Source: a virus
Reading direction: 5' to 3' (one strand)
Length of the DNA stretch: 64,000 bases
IMG/VR virus record: IMGVR_UViG_3300002141_000152
Span: 44,971-108,970 of that record
A program made the position numbers and the translations under genes. Shown here one piece after another: positions 8,957 to 18,155 of this stretch (its first letter is position 1; each line of letters begins with the position of its first letter). Below the pieces are notes generated by a model that worked only from the letters and a program-made list of their open reading frames with translations, made no database searches and was not told the DNA's origin.

Positions 8957-10399
8957 ATGATATTACATATGGAAGATACGACACGCCAAATTAAAAAACT
9001 TGATCTTAAGCAAAATGCAATAAAGATCTTAATCAACAGTATATATGGTGCATTTGGAAATAAGTGGTTCTACTTTTATAATCCGGATATTGCTCAGTCA
9101 ATTACTCTTCAAGGCCAAGACCTAATTAAATTTTCAATTAAGGCAGTAAATCACTATTTTCAAGAAAAGTGGCACTTAGATACTGAATTGCACAAGACTT
9201 TAGGTATTGATCAATATGTTATTCACCAGGTCACAGAAGAGTCTGCAATCTACACAGATACTGACTCAATATATGTTCAATTTGATTCTGCGCTTAGTTC
9301 AATAGAGGGCATCACGTTAACTCGAGATGAATCATTGAAATTATGTGTCGCAATTGACCATCATCGACTTTCTAACTATTTTGATGTGTGTTTTGAAAAA
9401 TATGGTCGAGTATTTAATACCAAGAATCGTCTTAAGTTCAAGCTTGAAAATCTATCTGAGTATGGTATTTGGTTGAAGAAGAAAAACTATGCAATTAAAG
9501 TAGCATACGACCCAAATCCAGCAATGGAACTAATGACTCATGAAAAGAGATACTTAGTCATAAAGGGATTAGATTCAATTAAAGGTTCATATCCAATCTG
9601 GGCAAGAAAAAAACTTGTTGCTCTTACTGAATATGTCATGGAGATAGGAAAGACTCTAGATCTTGAACGCGATATTCTTCCTAAACTAAAGAAATTAAAA
9701 GAAGAATTTAATGGTCTATCAATAGATGAGGTTGCTCTAAACTTTAAAATTACAGTATTTGATAAGTATATTGATAATATTGAAACCTGTTCTTTAAGAA
9801 AAGGAATATCGATATTTGCAAGATCTGCTGCATATTATAATCATCTTCTTATTAAGACTGGTTTAAATGTAAAGTATGCTCCGCTCAGAGAAAAGGACAA
9901 GATCAAATTTTATCACTGTGCACCAAATGAACATAATTTTGATATATTTGCCTACTCTCCTGCAAGTTTTCCAGCAGAGCTTGCCGTACCGATCGACATG
10001 AACCATCAGTTCTTTATGTTAATTATTGAACCTGTAAATAAGTTACTTGCTGCCATGAAAGTTGGTGCAATAGACATACATCTAAAACGTAGTATCGATG
10101 TAATAACCGTAAAGAGTAAAAAACCATTAACTGACGATCAGATATATCCTCTTTATGTAGTTGACCAGGAGTCACTAGCATCAGTAGAAGTTCCAGAAAA
10201 GTTTTGGAAGATTATTGGTAACCCTGATGCAGATATTCCAGAAAGCGATTTTGCTGAGTACTTATCGTTAATAACTACCTATGGTCTAAATTCAATAATA
10301 GTTCCAAAGTTTGAACTTGAAAAATATCTCAAGCGTATAACTAAAAAGAAAGCAGTTTCTCTTAGTAAACTCGAAGAGGCTGACGAAACCGAAGATTAA
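8957..10399 (+). CDS. 43: DNA polymerase, C-terminal half only (gp43 type, split gene)
   Basis: 480 residues that begin only about 20 residues before motif B (KILINSIYGAFGN, residues 23-35). The palm carboxylates of motif C are in YTDTDSIY at 99-106, and thumb-like sequence follows with a Lys-rich tail. Intact T4-type polymerases are about 900 residues, so the N-terminal, 3'-5' exonuclease and first palm/fingers segments are missing. No other gene in the window encodes them, so the N-terminal half must be encoded elsewhere. Starts at 8957 and 8972 are both possible. The stop overlaps the primase start (TAATG). Confidence 0.93.
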   Translation: MILHMEDTTRQIKKLDLKQNAIKILINSIYGAFGNKWFYFYNPDIAQSITLQGQDLIKFSIKAVNHYFQEKWHLDTELHKTLGIDQYVIHQVTEESAIYTDTDSIYVQFDSALSSIEGITLTRDESLKLCVAIDHHRLSNYFDVCFEKYGRVFNTKNRLKFKLENLSEYGIWLKKKNYAIKVAYDPNPAMELMTHEKRYLVIKGLDSIKGSYPIWARKKLVALTEYVMEIGKTLDLERDILPKLKKLKEEFNGLSIDEVALNFKITVFDKYIDNIETCSLRKGISIFARSAAYYNHLLIKTGLNVKYAPLREKDKIKFYHCAPNEHNFDIFAYSPASFPAELAVPIDMNHQFFMLIIEPVNKLLAAMKVGAIDIHLKRSIDVITVKSKKPLTDDQIYPLYVVDQESLASVEVPEKFWKIIGNPDADIPESDFAEYLSLITTYGLNSIIVPKFELEKYLKRITKKKAVSLSKLEEADETED

Positions 10400-11541
10400 T
10401 GTTTAACTTGGAAACGGCATATTCGGTAACTGACTTCTGCCAAGACGTTCTTAAAAAACGTTTTCCTGGAGACGTGATTCGCCAGCAGATAAATGACACC
10501 GACTCTGATAAGCTTAATTTTGCGTGTCCCTATTGCGGTGACTCAGAACGTGACCCAAATAAAAAACGTGGAAATCTATACCTGTCTACCCAAACATATA
10601 AATGCTTCAATGATGGCTGCGCAGTTTGGATTAAACTTGAAAAATTTATATCTAATTTTGCACAAAAATATCAACTTGGTGTTCCTGGAGTAAGCACCAA
10701 ACGACTTGAATATAAACCGGTTACTTCAACAAAGAAGCGAGGATTTTTAATTGAATTTCTAATTAATCGAGAAGTTGGTCAAAAACTGCTAGTCTTCAAT
10801 GACTTAATTCGTCGATTTGCACTTAGTCCATGTTCAGGAGCTGATCCTGGAAGTCCAATTGGATTATTTGTTGACAAACGAAAGATTAATCACCTTCCAG
10901 TATTTGAACAGAGTTGCTATTATGATTCACGAGAAGATAAAATTTATCTTTTTAATCTTGACCTTAAGTCAGGTAGGGTACTTGGCTTTGCCATTCGATA
11001 CATTGATGATAACTATCCTGGACCAAAATATAATATCAAAAATTACACTGATTTTAAGAAGACTGGTCTGCTTAGTGATTTAGAAGACGAGTTCATAACT
11101 GAAGTCAATTCAATAAATAACTATTTTAATATCCTAAATATTAATTTCACTCAAATAATTACAATCACTGAGGGACAAATTGATGCAATGTTTGTTCGAA
11201 ACTGCTTAGCAACAACTGGCGTAACCAAAAGCAAACAATTGTTGGCCAGCCTAGTAACTAAGAAGAACTCACGAATCTTATTTGATAATGATAAAGCCGG
11301 AAAGGAACAAAGTCTTGAATTATTAATGAAAGGATATACTGTATTCTTATGGTGTAAAATAACGCATGACTTGCGTAAAACATACCCGACCGCTGCTAAA
11401 ATTATTCGCGATGAGCTCAAAGATATTAATGACCTATATCGATTCTTACTTATTCGCGATTCTGCGCTCACATTTGACTCGTTTAATGACTTTCTGGATA
11501 AATACTTTTCAAATTCTGCATTCGATCTAATGCTTGTTTAA
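10399..11541 (+). CDS. 61: DNA primase (gp61 type)
   Basis: 380 residues (T4 gp61 342). An N-terminal zinc site uses C43, C46, C69 and C74 (CPYCGD and CFNDGC). The TOPRIM motif ITITEGQIDAM lies near 255, followed by ILFDNDKAG with the metal-binding acidic residues. It makes RNA primers for lagging-strand synthesis. Translational coupling to the polymerase C-half is suggested by the one-base overlap. Confidence 0.9.
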   Translation: MFNLETAYSVTDFCQDVLKKRFPGDVIRQQINDTDSDKLNFACPYCGDSERDPNKKRGNLYLSTQTYKCFNDGCAVWIKLEKFISNFAQKYQLGVPGVSTKRLEYKPVTSTKKRGFLIEFLINREVGQKLLVFNDLIRRFALSPCSGADPGSPIGLFVDKRKINHLPVFEQSCYYDSREDKIYLFNLDLKSGRVLGFAIRYIDDNYPGPKYNIKNYTDFKKTGLLSDLEDEFITEVNSINNYFNILNINFTQIITITEGQIDAMFVRNCLATTGVTKSKQLLASLVTKKNSRILFDNDKAGKEQSLELLMKGYTVFLWCKITHDLRKTYPTAAKIIRDELKDINDLYRFLLIRDSALTFDSFNDFLDKYFSNSAFDLMLV

Positions 11542-11548
11542 TAAATAA
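11540..11548 (+). promoter_or_regulatory. Late promoter
   Basis: AATAAATAA followed by an A-rich run, 19 bp before the ATG at 11568. Confidence 0.65.
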
Positions 11549-11567
11549 TAAAAATATTAGACAAATC

Positions 11568-11900
11568 ATGAAAAGAATCATGTCACTTAACGAATTTTCA
11601 AATTGCAATACAAGTGGCGCGAATCCAGCGGATGATTCAGTACTTGATGAATTAAATCTTGATGAAACTATGCTTGATGCGTTAGTTGAACTTGTTGGTT
11701 CTGAAGAAGAAGTTGCAGAAGCTGCAGAAGCATCATTTAATGACTTAACCAATTCTTTTGAAAAGAATGAGCTTGAAATGACAGAAGAAGATGTTCCTGA
11801 AAAACTTGCAATCGCCGCACTAATCGTTAAATTAGTTGAACTTGGTAAAATTGGTCCAGAAGAAGCAGATCAGTTTATTTCAGATCACTTAGAAGATTAA
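11568..11900 (+). CDS. Acidic putative packaged/core protein with targeting sequence and GANP motif
   Basis: 110 residues, strongly acidic and helical. The N-terminus KRIMSLNE is followed by F, then SGANPADDS near residue 17. The GANP word recurs in three other proteins with capsid-targeting-like sequences. Size and acidity recall prohead core proteins such as T4 gp67; that is an analogy, not homology. Confidence 0.6.
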   Translation: MKRIMSLNEFSNCNTSGANPADDSVLDELNLDETMLDALVELVGSEEEVAEAAEASFNDLTNSFEKNELEMTEEDVPEKLAIAALIVKLVELGKIGPEEADQFISDHLED

Positions 11901-11933
11901 GTGTTATTTTCTCTTGCCACTGGGTATAGAGCC

Positions 11934-11960
11934 AAAAGGAGCCAACTCAGCTCCTTTTTT
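11934..11960 (+). terminator. Rho-independent terminator
   Basis: Stem AAAAGGAGC/GCTCCTTTT with a 7-nt loop and T-run. Confidence 0.85.
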
Positions 11961-11975
11961 AATATATAATAATAT

Positions 11976-12479
11976 ATGGCAAAAACGGAAAGAGACATAC
12001 ACGACTTTTTAAAACCTCAGAATGGTCGAGTCAAGCAAGGGTATTTTACTCCGCGCAACCCACACAAATATAGAGGAGATCTCAGTAAAATAATATATCG
12101 TTCAAGTTGGGAACTTAAATTCTTAAGCTATTGTGATCAGAACGACGCAGTAATTGAATATGCATCAGAACCAGTAGGCATAAAATATGCGAATCCAATT
12201 CTAAAGAAGGAAAGTACTTACTGGATTGACTGCTATATGAAAACTAAGAATCATGACGGGTCTTTTACTAAGTGGTTAATAGAAGTCAAACCAAACAAGT
12301 ATTTGACTCCACCGGAACCCCCAAAGCGACTTACTGAGAAACAGACACTAAACTATGCTCGTCATGCAAAAGCATATATTATCAATAATGCAAAGTTCGC
12401 AGCTGCTAGACTCTATGCAGGTAAAAACGCAATGCGCTTCGGGATAATAACCGAAAACTTTTTATTCAATAAGGTGTAA
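11976..12479 (+). CDS. 4: Head completion nuclease (gp4/gp50 type)
   Basis: 167 residues (T4 gp4 about 150). GYFTPRNPHKYRGD and IIYRSSWELKFLSYCD are the conserved N-terminal signature. WIDCYMKT followed by WLIEVKPNKY supplies the D...ExK residues of a TnsA-like nuclease fold, and the C-terminal AAARLY...FGIITE also fits. It acts after DNA packaging at the head-neck junction. It is followed by an unknown gene and the portal. Confidence 0.85.
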   Translation: MAKTERDIHDFLKPQNGRVKQGYFTPRNPHKYRGDLSKIIYRSSWELKFLSYCDQNDAVIEYASEPVGIKYANPILKKESTYWIDCYMKTKNHDGSFTKWLIEVKPNKYLTPPEPPKRLTEKQTLNYARHAKAYIINNAKFAAARLYAGKNAMRFGIITENFLFNKV

Positions 12480-12499
12480 AATATCTAAAGTTTAGCAGT

Positions 12500-13117
12500 T
12501 TGAAGAAATTTGAAGAAATAGAGAAAAATAATGGTCAATTTGATCTAACTCAAGTTGCAGAAACTTTTGGAGTCATTCAGCGTCGTAACCAATTTATACC
12601 TGGTAGATTTTATTCTCTTAATATTGTCAGTAATGTTCCTAACTTAACAGAAGAAATAGTTCCTCAGCTTTCTAGCGGCAAACCATACTATGATTTACGT
12701 CCATGTGGATTAGTTCTATTCCATGATAATTGGAAAGAAACTACGCTTATTCTTAATTTAAGAACAATGCCAATTCCAGTTAGTGCAAAACTGTTAGAGG
12801 CATACTATGAATTTTCTGCAAAGAACGGATTTCAGAACTTGTATCGAGATGGTAAACTTATGCCATTGACTGACCGACAATTAATAGATCAGCGCTTCTA
12901 TTTAGTGAACACGACTATTCTGAGCCAGACTATTGGTTTTTCTAACTTAAACTATTCAATAAATAAATATAATATAGATGATATCGCAGAAGCTCGATTA
13001 ATAGATTGGGATAATTTTGGAATGATGGTTCGACCTAGGTTTTCCCAGGTCGGGCTTTTCCCAGATAACCTTAGCATGGAACGAGTTTTCGAAGAGTTTA
13101 TAGCAAATTCAATATAA
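12500..13117 (+). CDS. Unknown protein between gp4 and portal
   Basis: 205 residues from a TTG start (KKFEEIEKN). The centre (RPCGLVLFHDN, LILNLRTMPIP) is beta-rich, and FSQVGLFPDNLSMERVFEEF lies near the end. No family recognised. Its place between head completion and portal genes suggests a virion or assembly role. Confidence 0.65.
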   Translation: MKKFEEIEKNNGQFDLTQVAETFGVIQRRNQFIPGRFYSLNIVSNVPNLTEEIVPQLSSGKPYYDLRPCGLVLFHDNWKETTLILNLRTMPIPVSAKLLEAYYEFSAKNGFQNLYRDGKLMPLTDRQLIDQRFYLVNTTILSQTIGFSNLNYSINKYNIDDIAEARLIDWDNFGMMVRPRFSQVGLFPDNLSMERVFEEFIANSI

Positions 13118-13130
13118 TAATTAATAACAT

Positions 13131-14837
13131 ATGAGTGGATTTTTAGACACACCAAGAGGGCGATCTAGTGGTAAATTAGCTGGACTAAGTAAATTCGGTA
13201 CAAAATACGAAGACTTACTTCTTAAAAACTCGCAAGCAATTGGTTTCATTGAGAGCCAAATTGCATCTCGATCAACTCGACTAGGTCCTGGTGATGATTT
13301 ACTTAAATTCTCAATGGCAATTGCCGATACTACTTCACAGCTTCGATCAAAGGCAATTGCCTTCTTTCAGTTGGATTACGTAGTAAAACGTGAACGTCTT
13401 CGTGATGTTGCATCAAATGGTGAAATAGAATTTATCCTTGAAACAATCGTAGATGATATGATTGTAAACGATGATGAAAATCGTTTTTGTTATGCGACTG
13501 ACTTAACTGGAAAAATCATGTATCGTGGATCTACTAAAGAGGAACGACTTAATTTCCAAGAGAAAGTAGTAAAGAGACACGTTGATAATTTCGACAAGAT
13601 GTATAATGCTTGGGGATTTAGTGGCGGTATTTCTGCATGGCAGTATGCATTCCAATTCCTAGTAGAAGGTCACCTGTGTTTTGAAATCATATATAACGAT
13701 TTACAGAAACCAACTGAAATTATTGGTTTTAAAGAACTTGACCCTGCAAGTATTGCACCACAGTTACAAAAAGATGCAAAAGGCAAGCTTTTCTTACAGT
13801 GGTTACAATATGACCAATCAAATGGAGGAACTAGAGTATTAAATGACTCGCAAGTCATCTATATTTCATATGCAAATCACTTTAGAACAAAACGTGTTTC
13901 ATTTGTTGAACGGCTGATTCGGTCGTTTAACTTACTTCGGGTTATTGAACATAGTAAAGTTATTTGGCACGTAATGAATGCGCCAATTCGTTTGACTACA
14001 ACTGTTCCAGTAGGTTCTAAGAGTTTACAAAAGAGTCAAGAAGACGTTCGTGAATTTATGAACTTATTAAAAGAAGATATAGGATTTAATGGAGATACTG
14101 GTGAATTAACAGTTGATGGTAAACCAAATATTTTATTTTATAAGAATTATGTTCTACCTCAAAATGATCAAAATCAATCTGTAAAAATAGAACCGCTACA
14201 GATGCCTGGACCAAACTTGTCTGGTTCTGAATTACTAAATTACTTCTATAAGAAATTAAAAATGGATTCGAAAATCCCATATTCTCGTTGGGAAGGTCAA
14301 AGTGGCATGGGAGCATTTACGCTTAATTCCGAAGGTATTAGTCGTGAGGAAATTCGTTACCAAAAATTTATTAAACGATTACGTTCTGCATTCTCAGAAT
14401 TGATGATTAAACCGTGGTACTTACAAATGTGTTTAGATTTTCCCGAATTAGCTGATGACCATAAATTCGTAAATGCAATCGGTATTACTTATCATAATGA
14501 TAATGTATTTGAAGAAATTAAAGAAAATGAAATTGAAGCGAAACGTATAGCATCGTTTACTGCTAAGAAAGGAATCACTAAAGATGACGGAACACCATTC
14601 TTCTCAACTGAGTACTTGATTCGTAAAGAACTTAAAATGACTGAATCTGAAATTGAAGCAAATCAACAGTGGTTTGATTCAAAAGAGGAAGATGAACCAG
14701 ATGCAGTTGCTGGTCCAGCAGGCGGTGGAGCAGCAGGCGGTGGAGGAGCAGCAGGCGGAGCAGCCGCAAGTGCTCCAGCAGAAGGTGGTTCTGAAACGAT
14801 TGAAGGTGGAGAAACAAAAGGCACAGGTCAACTCTAA
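13131..14837 (+). CDS. 20: Portal vertex protein
   Basis: 568 residues (T4 gp20 524). The central region reads like T4-type portals: IETIV-type helices, RAxR-like REEIRYQKFIKRLRSAFSEL and IKPWYLQMC near the end of the conserved core, plus WEGQSGMGAF. The C-terminal 60 residues are an extra Gly/Ala-rich tail (PAGGGAAGGG). The dodecameric portal nucleates the prohead and channels DNA. Starts at ATG 13131. Confidence 0.9.
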   Translation: MSGFLDTPRGRSSGKLAGLSKFGTKYEDLLLKNSQAIGFIESQIASRSTRLGPGDDLLKFSMAIADTTSQLRSKAIAFFQLDYVVKRERLRDVASNGEIEFILETIVDDMIVNDDENRFCYATDLTGKIMYRGSTKEERLNFQEKVVKRHVDNFDKMYNAWGFSGGISAWQYAFQFLVEGHLCFEIIYNDLQKPTEIIGFKELDPASIAPQLQKDAKGKLFLQWLQYDQSNGGTRVLNDSQVIYISYANHFRTKRVSFVERLIRSFNLLRVIEHSKVIWHVMNAPIRLTTTVPVGSKSLQKSQEDVREFMNLLKEDIGFNGDTGELTVDGKPNILFYKNYVLPQNDQNQSVKIEPLQMPGPNLSGSELLNYFYKKLKMDSKIPYSRWEGQSGMGAFTLNSEGISREEIRYQKFIKRLRSAFSELMIKPWYLQMCLDFPELADDHKFVNAIGITYHNDNVFEEIKENEIEAKRIASFTAKKGITKDDGTPFFSTEYLIRKELKMTESEIEANQQWFDSKEEDEPDAVAGPAGGGAAGGGGAAGGAAASAPAEGGSETIEGGETKGTGQL

Positions 14838-14868
14838 ATAACCGATTTACTTACTCTTATTAAACAGC

Positions 14869-14895
14869 AAAATCCCCAATTGGGGATTTTTTTTG
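14869..14895. terminator. Bidirectional terminator between portal and gp25
   Basis: Stem AAATCCCC/GGGGATTT with T-run to 14894, shared by convergent genes. Confidence 0.85.
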
Positions 14896-14896
14896 T

Positions 14897-15274
14897 TTAA
14901 TCGTAGAAGATTGAGAGTGGATTTTTAAGCTCCGGTACATCTATAAGTAGGACAAATATTTCACGGCCGGCTCGATCATCTGAATAGGATGCTGGACGAA
15001 CTCCAATATTTCTTTTTCTAGCTTCGCCAACATACTTGTTAATTTGTCCGCCTGCTTCTTTAGTAAGAGCAAACGGATCAATTGTAAATTCAAATAGGTA
15101 CTTTTCGACATCGAGTCCAAAATCAGGTTCTCCAAGAACTTCTCCTTTTTTAGTGAATAGAGTCATCTTAATCTGCTGTAGAGCAGACTCAAGGTCCTCG
15201 TGCACTTCGAGTTGTTCTGGTCGATATGCTGGGTCAGTTTCAGGTCTAAGATAAAAATCTCTAAGTTGCGACAT
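14897..15274 (-). CDS. 25: Baseplate wedge protein gp25
   Basis: 125 residues (T4 gp25 132). FTKKGEVLGEPDFGLDVEKY is the gp25/GPW signature, and FVLLIDVPELKNP ends the sheath-like fold. gp25 joins the baseplate wedge and primes sheath assembly. It directly follows a homing endonuclease gene (2-bp gap). Confidence 0.9.
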   Translation of the reverse strand: MSQLRDFYLRPETDPAYRPEQLEVHEDLESALQQIKMTLFTKKGEVLGEPDFGLDVEKYLFEFTIDPFALTKEAGGQINKYVGEARKRNIGVRPASYSDDRAGREIFVLLIDVPELKNPLSIFYD

Positions 15275-15276
15275 AG

Positions 15277-16272
15277 TTAATATATTTTCAAAGAATATTT
15301 AAGTCCTTTTTTAAGAACTGCTTCTTTTTTATTATTTATTTGAGTGTCCTTTTTTACAGTGTATGTTGACTTTACTTCAATTACTCTATTTTCAGAAATA
15401 ATGTAGATATCTGGATAATATCTGTGAGTCTTTCCATTTACATCATACAATATACTTCCAATCTGCTCGGATATTTCAACGTTCCCGACAACTATATCTT
15501 CTTCTTTATATTCGTTTAACAAAAGTTCATCTATACCTTTCCACTCGTAACCTTGAACATGAACTATCTTACCTGATGGAAAAATGTAAGGTTTACGTTT
15601 ATACATTCTACTTTCAAATACTTTTTCATTTTGCATTGGATGAGGTACTCCATATTTTTCTATAGATGAAGATATTGCAGCATCCTTAAATTTTTTGGTT
15701 TTACAGAATGAATTTACTCCATATTTTTCAATACATGTCTTTCTTCTTTTTTCATTTATCTTTTCTTTATTTTTAGAAAGTGATGCACGCACTGCATCAA
15801 TTAAATTAACCGATTGTGTATTCCATTTAACTCCTCTTCTTTCCAAGTTAGTCGCTTGAACTTTTTCTCTCCATTCTGGCGTTTGTGATATATTTTTTAC
15901 TCCATGCTTCTTCATTACTCCATCCTCAGTCTTAATCAAATTATGCTTTTTCTTACACTCAATACTTGAACACGTAGTTATGTAGTGTCCTTGTAATTTA
16001 GGATTAATATGTGAACTTACGATTCTAGCGTTCCGTTCCTTAACTGATCTAGGTTTTCCACAATATCCACATGTTAAAACATAATCTATTTGATTTATAT
16101 AATGATATAACCGCTGATTTGTCGTAATTTCAGAATAATATTCATCTAAAAATGAAGTTGCTTCCAATAATTCATCCAACATTCCGTCTTTATTTTTCTT
16201 CAGCATTAATATTGCAGAAGTAGGTCTACTTGGATTAAATTGGGTTTTTAAATATTGCGATAGATGTGACAT
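15277..16272 (-). CDS. Homing endonuclease, PD-(D/E)XK type
   Basis: 331 residues. Three or more repeats like KKHGVKNISQ, EKYGVNSFCK and EKYGVPHPMQ, with a CGYCG...CSSIECKKKH zinc region, relate it to the endonuclease at 7303. The catalytic core is YYPDIYIISENRVIEVKS. It inserts between gene 25 and the virion gene at 16331, within the leftward structural operon. Confidence 0.82.
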   Translation of the reverse strand: MSHLSQYLKTQFNPSRPTSAILMLKKNKDGMLDELLEATSFLDEYYSEITTNQRLYHYINQIDYVLTCGYCGKPRSVKERNARIVSSHINPKLQGHYITTCSSIECKKKHNLIKTEDGVMKKHGVKNISQTPEWREKVQATNLERRGVKWNTQSVNLIDAVRASLSKNKEKINEKRRKTCIEKYGVNSFCKTKKFKDAAISSSIEKYGVPHPMQNEKVFESRMYKRKPYIFPSGKIVHVQGYEWKGIDELLLNEYKEEDIVVGNVEISEQIGSILYDVNGKTHRYYPDIYIISENRVIEVKSTYTVKKDTQINNKKEAVLKKGLKYSLKIY

Positions 16273-16330
16273 ATATTTGTCTTTTAATTATATATCTCAA
16301 TACACTGTTAGAAAATACACCAGAGTGTAA

Positions 16331-17065
16331 TTATTGATGAACTAACAGCATCCAATCGGGAGTGTTTTCTCCCTTCATCATTGCTTTAACCTCTTCCATC
16401 TCCTTTTCAGCAGTAGTTGTGATATTCTGATAATTTACAGTAACGTCTCCAGGCAAAGTATAATTGAATGTTTGTAACATATGCGCAAGTCTTACTTTTG
16501 AGTGAGCACGAACATATCTTTGAAACACCTCATCCTCATATAATTTATCTGGTTCAAGTTTTTTATAAACTCGAAGAACTGCATTAGCCGGTGGAGTTCT
16601 ACCTAAAACTCCAAGCATTTTAGTGTTCTTATTATAATCATATGCAATAGAGTCAATCATAAAACTTTTAGTAAGATCTAAGAATGAGAAAAGAACAGTA
16701 CGATATACTAAACTTTCTCCAACAAATGGAGTCAAGTAGATTTCAGATCCAATAAATTTTTGTTCACCAAAATCTCGATCAATTGTTCCAAACATTGAAA
16801 CTCCGCGTGCTTCTTTAAAATCAACTACAAATTGTACACAGTCTGGTAACTGAATCTGTCTAAACTTTTTGAATGTTGCATTTTTAAACAGCTCAAGAGG
16901 TAATAATAAGTATCTGCTCTCTACTGCATGTCTCCAATTATCCCAAAAATATCGACAGTCATTTTCGATGATACGCTTAATCTCTTTTTCTGGAAGAGAA
17001 TATGGTAATGCACCAGAGAAGGTGATTTCATTATTAATATCTTCTATAAGTTCTTTTTCGCTCAT
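16331..17065 (-). CDS. Putative virion structural protein
   Basis: 244 residues from Met at 17065; an upstream in-frame Met at 17140 would overlap the preceding gene. The C-terminus (GDVTVNYQNITTTAEKEMEE, then TPDWMLLVHQ) resembles a conserved tail found in T4-type phage structural proteins, but I cannot name it. It follows the packaged-type gene at 17073 by 7 bp. Confidence 0.6.
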   Translation of the reverse strand: MSEKELIEDINNEITFSGALPYSLPEKEIKRIIENDCRYFWDNWRHAVESRYLLLPLELFKNATFKKFRQIQLPDCVQFVVDFKEARGVSMFGTIDRDFGEQKFIGSEIYLTPFVGESLVYRTVLFSFLDLTKSFMIDSIAYDYNKNTKMLGVLGRTPPANAVLRVYKKLEPDKLYEDEVFQRYVRAHSKVRLAHMLQTFNYTLPGDVTVNYQNITTTAEKEMEEVKAMMKGENTPDWMLLVHQ

Positions 17066-17072
17066 CGTTAGT

Positions 17073-17519
17073 TTATTGATTTGATCCCGGCCCGCCACCT
17101 GAGCCATCGTCACTGAATCTAACACTAGATTTATCAACATCGACTGTAAAGCCTTTGTCTCCTAGCATTCTACCCATTGCCCGCTGGTTCTTTTTTGCAA
17201 TAACTGCATCCTGTTTACCTGCACGTTCCATTGATTTATGCATCATCTGGCCAAGTGCTTTTTGTTTTAATTTCTTTTTCCAGTCACTATGAAAAATAAG
17301 ATTCATAGCTCTGGTAATATCGATATCCTCAATGGTTCCAGTATATCTACCAGGATTTCGAGCAGCTTTTTCATTTGCAAGTTCCTGTGCGATTGCCATT
17401 ACTGAAGTATAGACTCCAGCTAGAGCGCTTTGTACCATGCCAGTAAAGTTAGTCGGGTAAACGACTTCTTTTGTTGCCTCATTAATGAATTCCTGGTATG
17501 ATTTTAATCTATTTTCCAT
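17073..17519 (-). CDS. Internal head protein candidate with near-perfect T4-type capsid-targeting sequence
   Basis: 148 residues. LKSYQEFINE followed by A is almost the sequence I recall for the T4 internal protein III targeting peptide (MKTYQEFIAE, cleaved before A). The body is basic and helical (KKKLKQKALGQMMHKSMERAG), ending in a Gly-rich tail. Predicted cleavage is after Glu14. It overlaps the preceding gene by one base and shares its late promoter. Confidence 0.72.
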   Translation of the reverse strand: MENRLKSYQEFINEATKEVVYPTNFTGMVQSALAGVYTSVMAIAQELANEKAARNPGRYTGTIEDIDITRAMNLIFHSDWKKKLKQKALGQMMHKSMERAGKQDAVIAKKNQRAMGRMLGDKGFTVDVDKSSVRFSDDGSGGGPGSNQ

Positions 17520-17851
17520 TATGCTGTAGTGACAGGCGCAGCAGCTTTTGCAGCTTCTGCTTTTTGTTGTTCTTCTTGCTGTTTGGTAGAAGCGGCAGCA
17601 TCATATGCAGTCTGTAACTTATTAAGTTCATCCTGTTTCATAACTGTCTGCTTTTGTAAAGTCAATAATTCATTCTTCTTTAGTTGAAGAGCATCATATT
17701 GAGTTCTTAGTGCTGGATCATTTGGAATAGGGTCAGTTGCACCTTCTTCTTGGACCATTTGTGGATTTGCGCCAATCTTTAATTCAGGAGCAGCCTCTTT
17801 TTCTGCGGTTTTCATGAACTTCTTAAAACTTGAAACATATGATGCTGCCAT
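17519..17851 (-). CDS. Coiled-coil protein with targeting-like N-terminus and GANP motif
   Basis: 110 residues. VSSFKKFMKTAEKEA is targeting-like, and KIGANPQMVQEE follows at about residue 26. The remainder is a Gln/Lys-rich coiled coil with an Ala-rich C-terminus. A late promoter lies 17 bp upstream. Confidence 0.62.
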   Translation of the reverse strand: MAASYVSSFKKFMKTAEKEAAPELKIGANPQMVQEEGATDPIPNDPALRTQYDALQLKKNELLTLQKQTVMKQDELNKLQTAYDAAASTKQQEEQQKAEAAKAAAPVTTA

Positions 17852-17867
17852 TTAATTGTATATTTTT

Positions 17868-17877
17868 ATTATTTATT
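17868..17877 (-). promoter_or_regulatory. Late promoter
   Basis: Minus-strand AAATAAATAA upstream of the 17519/17073 gene pair. Confidence 0.65.
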
Positions 17878-18154
17878 TTGAAAAATGCTTTGCCGCTTTT
17901 CTAAAATCATGGTACGATAATACATTCTTCTTCTTAATCTTCTTTGGGTTTAATCCGAAGGCGCTGGTTAATCTTCCGCCGCTTAGGAAAGGTGAATTAT
18001 TCCAGTGTGCTGGAATAGATCCAGATGATCCTGCATAAAACATCATTGCGCTTGCACGATCGGTAGCTGGGCTCATAATAATATCTGCTGGATCTCGTTC
18101 CATTGAATCAGTTCCCATTACTTCAACTATATAGTTTGCAAAGCCACTAACCAT
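17873..18154 (-). CDS. Small protein with targeting-like segments at both ends
   Basis: 93 residues. The N-terminus SGFANYIVE followed by V fits the targeting pattern. The C-terminus has FGLNPKKI (a GANP-like word) followed by VLSYHDFRKAAKHF, again the aromatic/basic helix. The middle contains small polar residues. Starts 1 bp after the upstream gene ends. Confidence 0.55.
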   Translation of the reverse strand: MVSGFANYIVEVMGTDSMERDPADIIMSPATDRASAMMFYAGSSGSIPAHWNNSPFLSGGRLTSAFGLNPKKIKKKNVLSYHDFRKAAKHFSK

Positions 18155-18155
18155 C

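Noticed and set aside
12500-13117. Naming this gene as gp2 or gp53 by synteny with gp4
   Set aside because: Sequence features do not match what I know of either protein.
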